From: Amaranthus tricolor
Lineage: Eukaryota; Streptophyta; Magnoliopsida; Caryophyllales; Amaranthaceae
Direction: 5' to 3'
Length of the DNA stretch: 64,000 bases
Assembly: GCF_026212465.1 (NCBI RefSeq)
Contig: NC_080059.1
Coordinates: 19,235,285-19,299,284 of the forward strand
Within the stretch, counting starts at the first letter, position 1, and every line of letters begins with the position of its first letter. Positions 49,701 to 60,895 of this stretch are shown piece by piece. Both the position numbers and the translations under genes were made by a program. The notes under the pieces are model-generated. The model was not told where the DNA came from. It worked only from the letters and a program-made list of their open reading frames with translations, and searched no databases.

Positions 49701-49919
49701 GATATCAACACTATCTACCTTTGATACATTGCCACAACTGACACATGGGCAATAAAAACCAACTTCCCCCGTCCTAACTTGATGTTCAACCACAATACTA
49801 CAAAATTCTAATACGCTATCAATAAACTCTGACAATTCAATGCTTCCATACATCCAAGAATAATCTTTTGTCATCCTAATTAGTGTGATTAATTGATTCA
49901 AAACAAAATTAATACACAA
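46710..49919 (-). pseudogene. TNP2-type CACTA transposase, copy 1
   Basis: Minus-strand transposase in one long exon. Start 49919, or the more family-like MTKDYSWMYG at 49874. The N-terminal transposase-associated domain has YSWMYG and a Cys cluster FYCPCVSCGN. The Transposase_21 (TNP2) core includes YPGCTNFTKL, LNDCVLYRNENENLEECPRC and GPKQPGNDINVYLAPLVEDL, then CPICIDDMESTWIP. A DUF4218-like part follows (FWKLPYWRDLQLRHCLDIMH, KSHDCHVMMQVFLPIAIRGI, FPPSFFDKMVHLIVHLVREI), then a DUF4216-like part (EYEGYDVNGFTFWTEGQDKK). Three lesions break it: an in-frame TGA at 48461-48459 where the family has Arg, a T-run length change near 47592-47600 shifting the frame after GPVF, and a 1-nt shift near 46925 before FKCKWVD. 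Roughly 1000 residues when whole. Domain names come from knowledge of the families. Confidence 0.9.
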
Positions 49920-51149
49920 CTTTTAAACATATATACTTATTTCTAACAAACATATTTAACCCTAAAAATATATATACTTTGAATAATTAACATTGTATAA
50001 CCTTAGAAATATAACATTCAAAATATAAATAATAAAATTAAATCATTTAACATTAAAAATATAAATAATGACAAATCTGATACGGCCTTGTTTTTGTTCT
50101 ATAAGTCAACTACATGAACCAAAACAAATCAGTGTAACAATCGTCTGTGTATCCTATTACAAGTTTGGAAAGTAGCAACAGACGGCATACATTGATACAC
50201 CATCTAATTCCACAAATCTATCACATCCCCATTAAAGAGTGTAAGAAACATTTGTAAGGACTAGGGATAGGATATTACGAACCTAAGTTACTTGAACTCC
50301 TCACTTGTGTCAAATAGTTGTGTCAATAAAATCATTGTATTTTTTTTGGTAAAAATAACCAAGTTGGAAACTTGAACTCATACCCAGACACAAGTTACCA
50401 ATCCGAGTAACTAGGTGACTGGCATCAATGTGCAATACAATTTACAAAGGTATGAATATTAAAGTCCAAGTGATCTGTGAACAATGTTTTCAGTTACATT
50501 GTGCTATAATCATAGATAGCTTATGAAGACAAGTGTTTAAGGTTGATAATTTTGATATGGCCAATCACACTGCCTCACAGTCGCAACAAACCATGGAACA
50601 TTTCAAAGTTCACAAATAATTACTAAATATGCAAATAATTAACAAATCACATTTTTAACTAAATTACTAAATTACAAGTGAAACTATAAAAATATAAACT
50701 TGCAAATTTACAAAACAAATAATACCTAATTTTCGTATGTTATGAACTTGCAAAAAACTTAAAGATTTGAGAATTTAAAAAGACGAATAATACCTTAATT
50801 CGTGAGTCTTGAAGATGAACAAGACAAAATGCCTTTGGTTTCAAACGGTTTTGAAGAATTCGAAGTTTGAAGTTTGATGATGAACCGCTGTATGTGTTCG
50901 TTTTTGGTATAATGAAACAGAAGGTTTTCGTCTTGTGAAAACGAAGATGAAGAACTTTGTTGTTACCTTTGTGAAGATGAAGAAGAGGAACGAAGCAGAT
51001 GAAGATGAAGATGAATTGAAGCATTTTTTCAATGGGTTTGAGAGAATAACGTTTAAAAGCAAGAAGTGTACTGTGTACGTCGAGATAGAACAGTTTCTGA
51101 AAAAAGAAACATACTGAAATGGAGGGTTTTAATTTTATAAATTAGTCCA
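49920..51149 (-). other. CACTA1 leader region upstream of TNP2
   Basis: Non-coding 1.2 kb between the TNP2 start and the right subterminal repeats. A less AT-rich part at about 50790-51060 ends in a donor-like ATTAAG|GTATTA on the minus strand, consistent with an untranslated first exon followed by an intron. The short frames here (50740-51062) are not family members I recognise. Confidence 0.4.
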
Positions 51150-51463
51150 ACGGTTATTTGCTGCGGTCCACAGACATAACCGCAGCAATTAATGCTCCTC
51201 ATTGTATTTTCATTTTGCTGTAACAGTATTTGCTGCGGGCCCCCTTGATAACCGCAGCAATTAAGCAATTGTATAAAGGTTATTTACTGCGGTCCATACA
51301 AAACCGCAGCAATTAATGTTGCAATGGAGTATTTGCTGCGGTCACACAATAGAACCGCAACAATTAATTGTTTTTTTTTCCAATTCTTTTTCCTATTTAT
51401 TGCTGCGAATATACAAAAACCGCAGCAAATGATAAGCAGCAAATACGTTTTTTTCCACTAGTG
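51150..51463. promoter_or_regulatory. CACTA1 right subterminal hairpin cluster
   Basis: Five successive inverted pairs of TTTGCTGCGGT and ACCGCAGCAAW, each pair separated by roughly 9-13 nt (GTCCACAGACATA, GCCCCCTTGAT and so on), can fold as small hairpins. The last pair abuts the terminal repeat. This end lies upstream of TNP2, so it probably also holds the element's promoter. The role is inferred from En/Spm biology. Confidence 0.75.
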
Positions 51464-52424
51464 ATATAAGATTGGTAATCATCATTTAAGCAATTTAGAT
51501 GTGTTTGATTTCTAAAGATTTTGGTTGATATGTATATATAACAGCTTCAAAATATCAATTTTTAAATGAAAATATGAAAATGGAGTCAGATTCATATATC
51601 GTCTGTTTTTATAAAATTATTTATAATTTTGGTTGATTTAATTATTTCGATAAAAGAGTGATAACGTATGTTGTTGTTTAGTAGTTTTTATATTGTGGTT
51701 GAACTCCGTAGAATTAAGGAATGAGATGGAAAGAATTAATTAGAGAAAAAAAATACCTTTGTACATAATATATTCTATCTCGGGAGGCGTATCTTTTGCC
51801 TTTATGGTTCGGGTGCGTTTTCGTTCGTTGTTTCACTCTCGATTAAATTAAAGCTTAAACGCGAAAATTAATTAAAAATAGTAAAAGGGTGTTAAAAATT
51901 ATGAAATTTGATACTCAAGGTAATTGATGCCTTTCGGATGTAGTAATGTAGTCAGATTTTCTGTTTGAAATTTGTAAACTGTTCGAAATGGGATGTAAAG
52001 TTACTGGTTGTTTTTGGAATTAAGGAGCATTGAGTTTTTATGGATTAATCATTTAATATTATGAAGTATAATGGTGTCTTGTTGGTGTAGAGTGGACTTG
52101 AAATATTGTATGTGTGGTGATTTTGTATTGGATTTTTTTGTCGTGTTATCAAGGTGCACTCTTAGACCATACTTTTGTAATTGGTTATGTAAAGTAATGT
52201 TGTATTCATTCTACGATGTGATGTTGTATATCACTTAAAGCTTAGACACCTTAAATAATTTGAAAGGAGTTTAACGTACAATTGGAGGATGAATGTGTTG
52301 TTACCCTAATTGGATTGGTATAAGTTGGATTTGGTGCCCTTATAGGGTTGGAATTATTATTATCCTTTCCCATGGTAGTTGTGGATCATTACGGTCACCA
52401 TGGGGGTATGCATACTTTATCTTT

Positions 52425-52550
52425 GACGATTCGAACAGGACGGGTAACGACTTAAGTCGGAGGTTGCCTTGGGATTAGCTCTCCCATGTGTATTCCTCCA
52501 AACTTTGATATTACTCTAGCGACCCAAACTGGACGGACAACGACATGAGT
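52425..52550 (+). repeat. GAACAGGACGGG motif pair in LTR-like copy 1
   Basis: GATTCGAACAGGACGGGTAA at about 52427 and a diverged second copy GACCCAAACTGGACGGACAA at about 52520. Copy 2 of the repeat has three better-conserved versions. Confidence 0.5.
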
Positions 52551-53049
52551 TAGGATTTAGAAAGTCAAAAATGACATCCAAATTATTAGAGCCTTTGCAT
52601 GCTAGGATGAACTCATTACTTGTATATAACCTATGTAATGCATTGTAAAAAGTCTCTGACGTGTACTAGTTTATGTTCTTTGGAACGTGCTATGTTTTTG
52701 TCATTCGACGACTAGCAGGTTGACTTGCAGGTGGGGCTGGTGTGTGGGAAATCAAGCAATAGAGCCTGTAGACTTATGTTATTTTTTTCGAATGAACTTT
52801 ATTATAATTTTTTATCGCAAGCACGCTTTTATTTTGATCATTAATTAGTTTTGGATGAGGCCAGTAGGTTCTCAAGTTGGAAACCTTAAGACTTCCGCTG
52901 ATTTATTATTTTTGTTATTGTTATTTATATTTCTTTATCACTAGAACGTCGTCGGTCCTAGAAACAGTTTAATTTAAATGTCCGACGTGATGACCAAAAA
53001 TTCATATTTACATGTGAATATTCGGTTTGGTTTAACAAGGGCTATTAAA

Positions 53050-53733
53050 ACAATAGCATCATCAGCTTCATCATCACTGTTGTCATACTCAGAGAATACC
53101 TCAGTGTTATTGCACTCACCTAATGTTAAAACAGATCAGCCACTTGCTGTGGTTCTTCAAATGACAAATCTTGACCTTGGACAAGCTCCTCTAATATATC
53201 ATCCTCATCATGTGATAACTCATAATCAACATCTTGTGAGTCATCTTCCTCATATCCATCTTCACTTACCTTAACCCTATTACCAAACTCTAGCTCATCT
53301 TCAAAAAAATCATATTCAAGTTTGTCAAATTCAGATTCAATGACTAGATCTGATTTAGAAGATAAGTTTGGGTGTGAAGAGGTATGTACGGGTTTCCCAC
53401 TCTAACATAAATATCACTTTGGTGTGGGTTGTTTGGTTTTATATTGATGTTGTGGGGACCAGAGCTTTTACTAAGGAAATCTTTTGCCTTAGATGCTCTT
53501 TTAGGGGTCAACTTTTTCCTATTCCCAACAGTATACCAAACTTTAATGTTTTTACAAATACTTTTTGATATTTCTATAATCAACTTCTCATCACCCTTAT
53601 CATTAACTACATATACAGATAATGCCCTATTTTCAACAACTATCTTAGACATTTCCCCCATACAAATATCATCAGTAAGCATTTTTAACCCCTCCTTAAA
53701 GCTTAAAGCATTAGGTAGAAAGAGAAAACTCAT
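53050..53733 (-). pseudogene. MULE transposase N-terminal part
   Basis: A minus-strand frame from 53733 to 53344 encodes 129 residues (MSFLFLPNALSFKEGLKMLT, then VYVVNDKGDEKLIIEI and IKVWYTVGNRKKLTP), followed out of frame by an acidic stretch rich in Asp and Glu (EDELEFGNRVKVSEDGYEED) down to about 53050. A MuDR-type transposase begins this way, with an N-terminal module and then an acidic linker before the DNA-binding segment. The continuation is at 31.1 kb, on the other side of the LTR-like insertion. Confidence 0.65.
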
Positions 53734-54370
53734 ATTTTACCCCAAGATCTTCTTTTACAATTCCTTTTAATTCAAAAAAAAGACAACTTATATTTATTTA
53801 AGGAGTTGGTTTTACACATTCCACAAAGATACTCTAACACCACAACTCCATTTTTGAATACCCCACCATACCAAAGCTTCAATGTAATTGAATCACAAAA
53901 TTAGCATAAAAACAAGCAAAAAAAAAAAAACAAAATTAAATCCATGTTTGAATGAAAACGAATTTAAACAAGTAAATGTTTGAATGAAAACGAAATTGAA
54001 CAAGTAAATCAAGAAATGAAAATAACTGTCTATTTTAAAGCCCTAATTTTTCTGAGTAAACAAAATTTTAGGGATAAATAATGCAATTGAGAAGAATAAA
54101 ATAACCATAATTTGCGGTTATGTAGCTTGAGTAAGCTTGCATATCTTTGTCTTATTCAATCGATGTCTTCTACGAACCTTGGAGCAGTGAATTTCTAATT
54201 TAATTGTGTAGCGCATGAAGGAGAGAGATGAAACAATTTTTGAGAGCAGTGAGTTCATTCAATCAAGCAGTAAAGACTAAAAGGCAGCCATAATTAATTT
54301 TCTAAATAAAAAAAGTACCGAACACCTTCAATTAACCGGTTATAGGTAAAAAAGAATATTTATGGAAAAA
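53734..54370. other. MULE right-hand non-coding region
   Basis: AT-rich sequence between the transposase start and the right terminal repeat, expected to hold the MULE promoter. No gene is seen. Confidence 0.5.
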
Positions 54371-55475
54371 TGAGATTAAACTTCGTATTATTCAAGGTTA
54401 ATTGAAAGTTTGTATTATTGTAGGGAAATATGTAAAAGGTCGTATTATTCAAGGTAATTTTTCCTTAAAATATTGTCTTATTCCTTTTCTTTTTATGCTA
54501 ACAAATTGAATTTTTAACAAAATGAGTTCTTAACAATGTTTTTTTTGACAAAAAAAAAACTAAATCTTCTATTTTAAACCAAACAAATAAAATGAAAAAC
54601 ATAATTAATTTTTCGGAAAAATAAACTATCTAAATCACAAATTTGCAATTATACAAAGAAAACATACTCATGAAAGTTAATACCCCATCCAATTCACTGT
54701 GATTGTCCCTTTGTGTTAGGCATAAGAGTTAAGAAATGGAGGGGACCACATGAAATGGTACTCCCATGTGATATTTTACTATTTTTTTAATGTTCTGATT
54801 TAAATTAAGTTTCCACATTCTCCTTGATTTATTCAATACTTACGTCATGTGAATACGGATATCACTTTGTTCATTGACTTCAGGAAAAATATCTAACACA
54901 ATATGCATTTAGTGTTTGAATTAGCTATTTTAAAGTTTTTAAAACTTTCAAAGAAAATGCCCCAACAACAGAACAAATAAGCGATCAAAATCTTTTGAAG
55001 TTTCTAAAAAAACTCCAAAATCGAACTGCAGTACAGAACAGTGACCACCACTGAAAAGCTCAATTAATTCCATATTGCGCCAAACCTATTCACAGAAGAA
55101 GATCAAATAATTCAAAAATGCGCTAAACACAATATATAGAACCTCAAAAAGTTCAAATATTGCGCTAAAGCCAACTTCACAGAAGAACAGCAATCTCAAT
55201 CAACTATAATAAGACCAATTCATTGCACTTATTGAACAACAACTCATTTCATTTATTATTTCAAACATAATGGTAAAATAAGGAATGAGATAATTACATT
55301 AGGATTGAAGTAATAGATGAGCTACTAATTGCTCTCAACAAAAAAGGTAAGCCAAGTCATGGTATAATGACTGAAATTGCCAAGAAAAGTAATGTGCATA
55401 AGAAGAGAATATCTAGAATATGGGCACAAGTCAAGAAGCGGCAAAATAAGGGGTTACACTTGATGTCAATAGCAC

Positions 55476-56827
55476 TGAGGTGTCCATAACTGGGTACCTG
55501 ACATTTCGGTTACCCGAAAAGCCGGGTACCCTGTTAGTCGGATATCTATTTTAAAGGCTTGTGTCTCGGTCTGATTTATTCGGGTACCTGAATATCGGAT
55601 ACCAGGATAAATCTGGTCGGGACACCGGGTACCCATTATGTTTTCATCAAACTTTAAATGAATAAAAGAAAAAATAAAAGAGTTGGTGATTTTGATTTAA
55701 TGTTCCTATATCAAGTAGATTTTTTTTTGATGGATCATTTTTGCAGCTGTGTAAAATGCATTTTATTAAGATTGATGAAACTTGGAGCCCTGTTTCTTGG
55801 ACATTATTTTGTTTCAAACTTTAATCTTTAAGTTTTGAATTTTCTCATTTCTTTCTTAATAGTATAAGTTATTGATTGCTTGTCTTCTCTTACTTAGAAT
55901 TAGACAACTAGTTACTGACTTCTTTTTTTCTTTCTTAATACTAATATTAGTATTACTTGGAGTATTAGTTAATTTTCTTTAAAACGAGTTAAAGAAGGTT
56001 AATTATCTTTAATACTTAATATTAGTATTAGTTGGGAACAACAAAGAAGGTTATTTTTATTTCTCAATAAAACGGTTGGAGTATTAGTTACTGACTATTT
56101 ATTTCTTCTTAATCCTATATTTATTTGTTGGTAACCCATAGGGAAATAAGTTATTACAAATTCTCGTGAGAAACGGTCTCTTTGAGAGACTATTTCTAAT
56201 TGGGCTTGCAAAAAAAGGAAAACGTAGAGTAAGTTTTTGAATATTGTAAGTAGGCATTTAGAATATTGTAAGTACTTAAGTACTTACTCTGGCATTAAGT
56301 ATATTGTAAATAGGCATTAGTGATATTGTAAGTAAGCATTAAAGATATGGTAAGTAGGCTAGTGGGCTAAGTTTCTCGGTAGGCATTAAGAATATTGTAA
56401 GTAGGCATTTTAAGTACTTTTTCGGTGGGCATTATGTATATTGTAAGTAGGCATTAAGGAAAATATAAGAAGGCATTAAGGATACAATAATTGGACATTA
56501 AGGTTTAATGAGCTGGGCCTGAAAGACGTCTCTCAGGAAACCGGCTGATGAGTTATTGACTTGTTTCTTTCTTATTACTTAATATCAGTTATTACTTAGT
56601 CTAATAGTCGCAGCCCGCAGGTGAATAAGCAAATTATTTTTCAAAAAAAATCCTCTGATATAACGGATCGGAGGGTACCCATTTAAATTTATTTTGTGGC
56701 CCATGACCGTACCCTATTAAGGCGGGTCAGGTACCCAACCCGTAACATGTTATTGTTATTGAAAATTCACCCGCTATTTAAAATGCAAGTCGGCGGGTCG
56801 ACGAGGTGGGTTTTTTTGAACACCCTT
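55476..56827. mobile_element. hAT-type non-autonomous element (hAT1)
   Basis: Inserted in the mariner-like gene between near-perfect 8-bp duplications AATAGCAC (55468-55475) and AATAGCAA (56828-56835). Ends TGAGGTGTCCATAAC and, inverted, AAGGGTGTTCAAAAAAACCC, resembling plant hAT ends of the TAGGGGTGTTCAAAA type. Subterminal regions are rich in GGGTACC/CGGGTACC words. No transposase frame. It contains a further MITE-like insert. Confidence 0.75.
56156..56550. mobile_element. MITE-like insert within hAT1
   Basis: Flanked by AGTTATT on both sides (56149-56155 and 56551-56557). The left part has TCTCGTGAGAAACGGTCTCT followed by TTGAGAGAC, and the right part has GACGTCTCTCAGGAAACCGG, an imperfect inverted relationship typical of GAGACGGTCTC-type plant MITEs. 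The interior (56230-56490) is a degenerate tandem repeat of AATATTGTAAGTAGGCATT. Confidence 0.45.
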
Positions 56828-56960
56828 AATAGCAACAAGGTTGGGAAAAAATGAAGAACTCTCATTGAATTTGACGAAAGCAAGTTCAAGGATCTTGAAA
56901 AAGCAAAGAAGACAAGTCAGCTAGTTGTAGCAAAGGCTATAGGAGTTAGCCGGTCAACTG

Positions 56961-57917
56961 TAGGGATGTAGGCGGGGCGGGTCTAATAGGAGACTCGCCC
57001 CATCCTCGCCCCATCGGGGAGGGGATGGGTCCCGGTTTGATGGGTCATGGGGCGGGTACGGGTATAAAATTCATACCCACCGCGGGGATGGGGATGGGGA
57101 TGGGTTTTAGGTGATACCCGCCCCATCCCCGCCGCGCCCCGCCTCAAAATACCCGCCTCAAAATATGTACAAATTTTGGGAAACCGGGTACCCGGTATCC
57201 GGTTTATATTTTAAAAAAAAATTATTTTCAAAACCCTAAATTTGGCCTTTTGGTACCTAATTGGAGATTTGATAAGGATTATGAAAATCATAAGATGCAT
57301 AATCTAAACAAACAGTAAAGAAATAGAAATGGGTGGATCCTGGAAGATAGATAGCTAATCAATTTTTTTCATGAAGTATGCTTCATCCAGTATCAAATTT
57401 TAAATTTTGTTTTTGTTTTTTTTCATGTTTACTTTTTGTTTTACTTATTTGTTAACTAGTGTTTTATTTTTTTGTTTAATGATAATTTATTTTAATTTAG
57501 TTTTAGCATGTTTTAATATTGTTTTACTTATTTAATTGTTATCTTAGTTTGGATGAATTTATATTTACTTTGGATGATTTTGAGTTGATGTTGAAATACT
57601 TTTATTTTAGACATGTACATTTGTTTGAGACTTTGGTTATGCGTTTGTTTGAGACAAGGATTGAATATAAATATGTGGCACAGATGGGTATTAAGCGGGG
57701 ATTTGACGGGTGGTGGGGCGGGAAAAATGGGTATTACACGGGGATGGATACCCAGATGGGTGGTGGGGCGGGGATGATTTTAGATACAAACCCATCGGGG
57801 CGGGGAGGGGGAAAAAAATTATACCCGCCGCGGGGATGGGGATTGCATTAATAGATGGGGATGGGGATGGTAATTCCAATACCCGCCCCGTCCCGCCCCG
57901 CCCCGTTTACATCCCTA
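56961..57917. mobile_element. hAT-type element with GGGGCGGG ends (hAT2)
   Basis: Perfect 8-bp target duplication GTCAACTG (56953-56960 and 57918-57925). Ends TAGGGATGTAGGCGGGGCGG and, inverted, TAGGGATGTAAACGGGGCGG are near-identical terminal repeats. The outer 200 bp on each side are a strikingly GC-rich mosaic of GGGGATGGGGATGGG, CCCCGCC and TACCCGCC; the middle is AT-rich. No transposase. The Gly/Trp-rich open frames at 57519-57964 are products of these repeats. Confidence 0.92.
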
Positions 57918-58630
57918 GTCAACTGTATGGAGATGGAAGAAGAAAAATACATACGCAAGAATGACAAGTTAATGCCTTGTCTTTTAAGTTGGAATTTAGA
58001 TGTACAAACAAACAATTTCAAGTTTAGTGACATGTCTAACATAGTTCACTTCGATGAAAAGTTGTTCTACCTTATTAGAACAAAACAAAAATACTACCTC
58101 TCCCCCAGAGAAACAGAATCACATAGAGAAATTCAATCAAAGAGATGTGTTCCCAGAATTATGTTCATGCGTGTAGTAGCTAGACCATTTATTCAATTGT
58201 TGAAGAACCAGAAACAAAACCAGTTCAATCAATGATCAAGTCACACATAAGGTTAATGCTCATTGACAAGATTTTACTAGCTATAAGAGACAAATGGCTA
58301 GAACGAGCAAGAAAAACTATTTACATACAACAAGACAATACAAAGCCACACATCCTAAACAATGATTTTATATTTAGGGAAGCTGCAACATTACATGGAT
58401 TCAACTTTCATTTAGTTCAACAACGACCGAATTCTCCATACATAAATGTATTAGACTAAGGATTCTTTAGGTCTATTCAAATTGTACAACATCAAAAATC
58501 ATCTTACAACTACACACAATTAGTTAAGACCATGAATTTTACTTTTGCTTTAGAATCCAACACTTTGAAATTTGTATAGATAGCTTTACAAGCATGTAAG
58601 AATGAGTTTATTAAAATTATGGGTGGTATA

Positions 58631-60370
58631 TGTAACGGCCCGGTTTAAGTGACCCGGAAAAATCATGTGAAAACATGATTCCGGTTCACAAACGGACACA
58701 AAAAAATTCATTTTCCACTCAGATCGTCAACGTTCCAACGGTAAAGGAATATGGTCAACGCAAGAAACAGCGCCAAACAAAATAAAACAAGTCAACGGAA
58801 GTCTTTACATACAACTCGAGAGCCTACCGGCCTCTAGACTAGCTAAAAAAAAGTTGTACGAGGTAAAAAGAAAACGTCTTAAACTTTCGTTACATAAACT
58901 GAGTTATTTCGACTCATAAACTTATTACAAAGTATGTCTTAGACTTGATGGTTATGGGTTCTAAGCTGAGACCTCACTCCAGTCCCCACCTGCAATCAAC
59001 CTACTGCACGTCGTATGACAACACGTAGCAGGTTCCAAAGAACAACCAATACACGTCAGAGACTTCATACATATATCAAACATGTTGAATACAAGCATTG
59101 TTTATCCTAGCATGCAAAGGCTCTAATATATATTCATTATTCAATATTCCCTACCTTGTAACGTTGCCCGTCCTGTTCGGGTCGTTCAAGTGTAAACCAT
59201 TTATAATTCCAACTTGTAACGTTGCCCGTCCTGTTCGGGTCGTTCAAGTATAAATTCAAATATTTTTGGAGGAATACACTTGGGAGAGCTAATCCCAAGG
59301 CAACCACCGACCTAAGACGTTGCCCGTCCTGTTCGGGTCGCCAAAGGCTAAAGTATGCATACCCCCATGGTGACCGTAATGATCCAAAACTGCCATGGGA
59401 ACAATAATTATAATATTCCAAACCATTTGTTAACCCTCTTTGGGTAACATAACCAAACGTCAATCCCCTTGGGTGACAAACACATAAATGCTCAATTTTC
59501 ACTTAATTATTTCATATTATTTGAGGTGTCTAATCCTTATGTGATTTACGATGCCTCGATTAGAAATAAAAAAACATTACTTGCACAACCATATAAACAG
59601 TATGGTCTAAGCGTGTACCTTTGAACGCTGCAAACACACGTTGTTCAAGCACAATAAAAATTTCGCCCTCTTATGAAACGAGGTCCTAAATAACACACGC
59701 ACACAAAACAATCACGTATTAGATCGTGTTTAAACATTTAATCCACTCAATACCGTTAAGATATCACTAAGACTTGATAAATTCAAATGTTTTCATCCAA
59801 CTCCCAATAGTTCCAAATTTTACACTCTGACCAGAAACTTTTATGGCCATTTCGGACAGTTTAGAAAATTTAAATTAAAAATCTGACTTCACCGCTGCGT
59901 CCGGAACGCATCAATTACCTTGGGTACCGAATTTCATAATTTCTAGCATCCAATTACTATTTTTAATTATTTTAAGCGTTTTAACGAGTTTTAAAAACGC
60001 ATCGGTTAAATAAAACAACAACGAACACACACCCAACACTCGGATCGGGGTGCCACTACCGAGGCAGCAGCTGCTGTCCGAAATTCCTTTTACTTTAATT
60101 ATTTTTATTTAATTATTTTTTTTTATTTAATCCTTTTTAAATCTCATAACCAAGATACACCTAACCGAAACCGAATTTACATTCTACTAAAATAAAACAA
60201 ACAAGACCAATTCTCCTATCACACAACCACTTGATATTTCCGCACATCTAACAATACACAAAATCCCATCATCAATCTAAACCATCATCAAAACATAAGG
60301 CTAACAACTTAAGACATACTCATCCACAAGATCCTTCAAGAGCACTTAAACTTTCATAAACCATGATAAT
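58631..60370 (-). mobile_element. LTR-like repeat copy 2 (inverted, partial)
   Basis: Homologous to copy 1 but on the opposite strand; its sense end reads CCGGGCCGTTACA at 58631, inserted in the 3' part of the mariner-like gene. Shared blocks include CATACCCCCATGGTGACCGT, GGAGAGCTAATCCCAAGGCA, ATCAATTACCTTGGGTACCG and AATTTCATAATTTCTAGCAT. It contains no gene. The part corresponding to the sense start (TGTAACACC) is not seen before CACTA2 and other sequence interrupt it at about 60370. Confidence 0.6.
59155..59345 (-). repeat. Three copies of GTTGCCCGTCCTGTTCGGGTCG
   Basis: The 24-bp motif starting ACGTTGCCCGTCCTGTTCGG recurs at about 59160, 59218 and 59318, the first two in a 58-bp tandem with TCAAGTRTAAA following. 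It is by far the most conserved and GC-rich part of the LTR-like repeat and also appears in copy 1, so it may be a functional cis-element of that family. Confidence 0.75.
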
Positions 60371-60585
60371 TAAATTAAGGGAAATTATCAATGGTGCCCT
60401 TGTACTATTGAAAAATTACAATGGTACCCAACTGCATTTCAGTGGTACCCCGCAATTATATGGTAATTACAACCGTGACCTTAATGATGAATTTTCCGTT
60501 AAATGTCCGTTAAATTTGGAATTTAACCTAACCATGGTTAGTTTCTTCTTCTTCTTCCCTTTTCTCTTTCATGGCTGCATCCTAA
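60371..60585. other. Unassigned segment left of CACTA2
   Basis: Starts near TTAAGGGAAATTATCAATGG and contains repeated AATGGTACCC / AGTGGTACCCC words. It resembles neither the LTR-like repeat nor CACTA1. It may be the end of another small element or a diverged CACTA2 terminus; I found no CACTA terminus with the family's GTGGAAAAAA extension. Confidence 0.35.
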
Positions 60586-60616
60586 AAACCGCAACATATA
60601 GTTATACACTATATGC

Positions 60617-60683
60617 TGCGGGCCTCCTAAAAACCGCAGCATATAGTGTATGACTATATGCTGCGGTTTTTAGGAGGCCCGCA
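60617..60683. repeat. Perfect 30-bp inverted repeat, 7-nt loop
   Basis: Arms 60617-60646 and 60654-60683 are exact reverse complements around TGTATGA. Each arm contains the subterminal CCGCAGCATATAG motif plus GGGCCTCCTAAAAA. It would form a very stable hairpin in single-stranded DNA or RNA. Confidence 0.92.
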
Positions 60684-60895
60684 ACATTTATGTTTTTTTT
60701 TTGCTTTTTTTGTTTAATACTATTAAATAATCCAATAATGTACAATGTAATAAACAATGATTAATCCAGTGATAATCACCAATTAACACCAATAATCACC
60801 AATAATCTCTTTGTAAACTCTCGATCGTATATATAATATAATAATATGTACATATACAAATTAAAATCCTAATAAAGCTAAACTAATTACATTAT

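Larger units (their letters stand above)
55300..58625 (+). pseudogene. Mariner-like (DD39D) transposase pseudogene
   Basis: Pieces in order: IDELLIALNKKGKPSHGIMT and EIAKKSNVHKKRISRIWAQV (55300-55450); after hAT1, LEKAKKTSQLVVAKAIGVSR (about 56895); after hAT2, VWRWKKKNTYARM; then SNIVHFDEKLFYL (about 58040, first Asp), MLIDKILLAIRDKW, IYIQQDNTKPHIL (second Asp, about 58335) and PNSPYINVLD (third Asp, about 58455). I count 39 residues between the second and third Asp, the DD39D spacing of plant mariner-like elements. The codon after NVLD, Leu in the family, is TAA, and further stops occur upstream and at FV*IALQ. The gene is dead even without the two insertions. Confidence 0.85.
54690..58630 (+). 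mobile_element. Plant mariner-like element, interrupted
   Basis: A plus-strand mariner-like element starting near GATTGTCCCTTTGTG (about 54697) and running to the LTR-like repeat at 58631. Two hAT elements (55476-56827 and 56961-57917) are nested in it. The left boundary is approximate and no complete terminal repeat pair is visible; the right part must lie beyond the LTR-like repeat and CACTA2, or be lost. Confidence 0.6.

Noticed and set aside
50740..51117. Ser/Phe-rich minus-strand and Lys/Glu-rich plus-strand frames
   Set aside because: They lie in the leader of TNP2 with no family resemblance; probably untranslated sequence.
57519..57964. Gly/Trp-rich frames of 84-126 residues
   Set aside because: They read through the GC-rich ends of hAT2; the glycine runs come from GGGGATGGGG repeats.
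60600..60612. CACTA string (ATACACTATATGC) as the left end of CACTA2
   Set aside because: It lacks the GTGGAAAAAA extension of the family terminus and sits inside the subterminal repeats, so it is probably chance.
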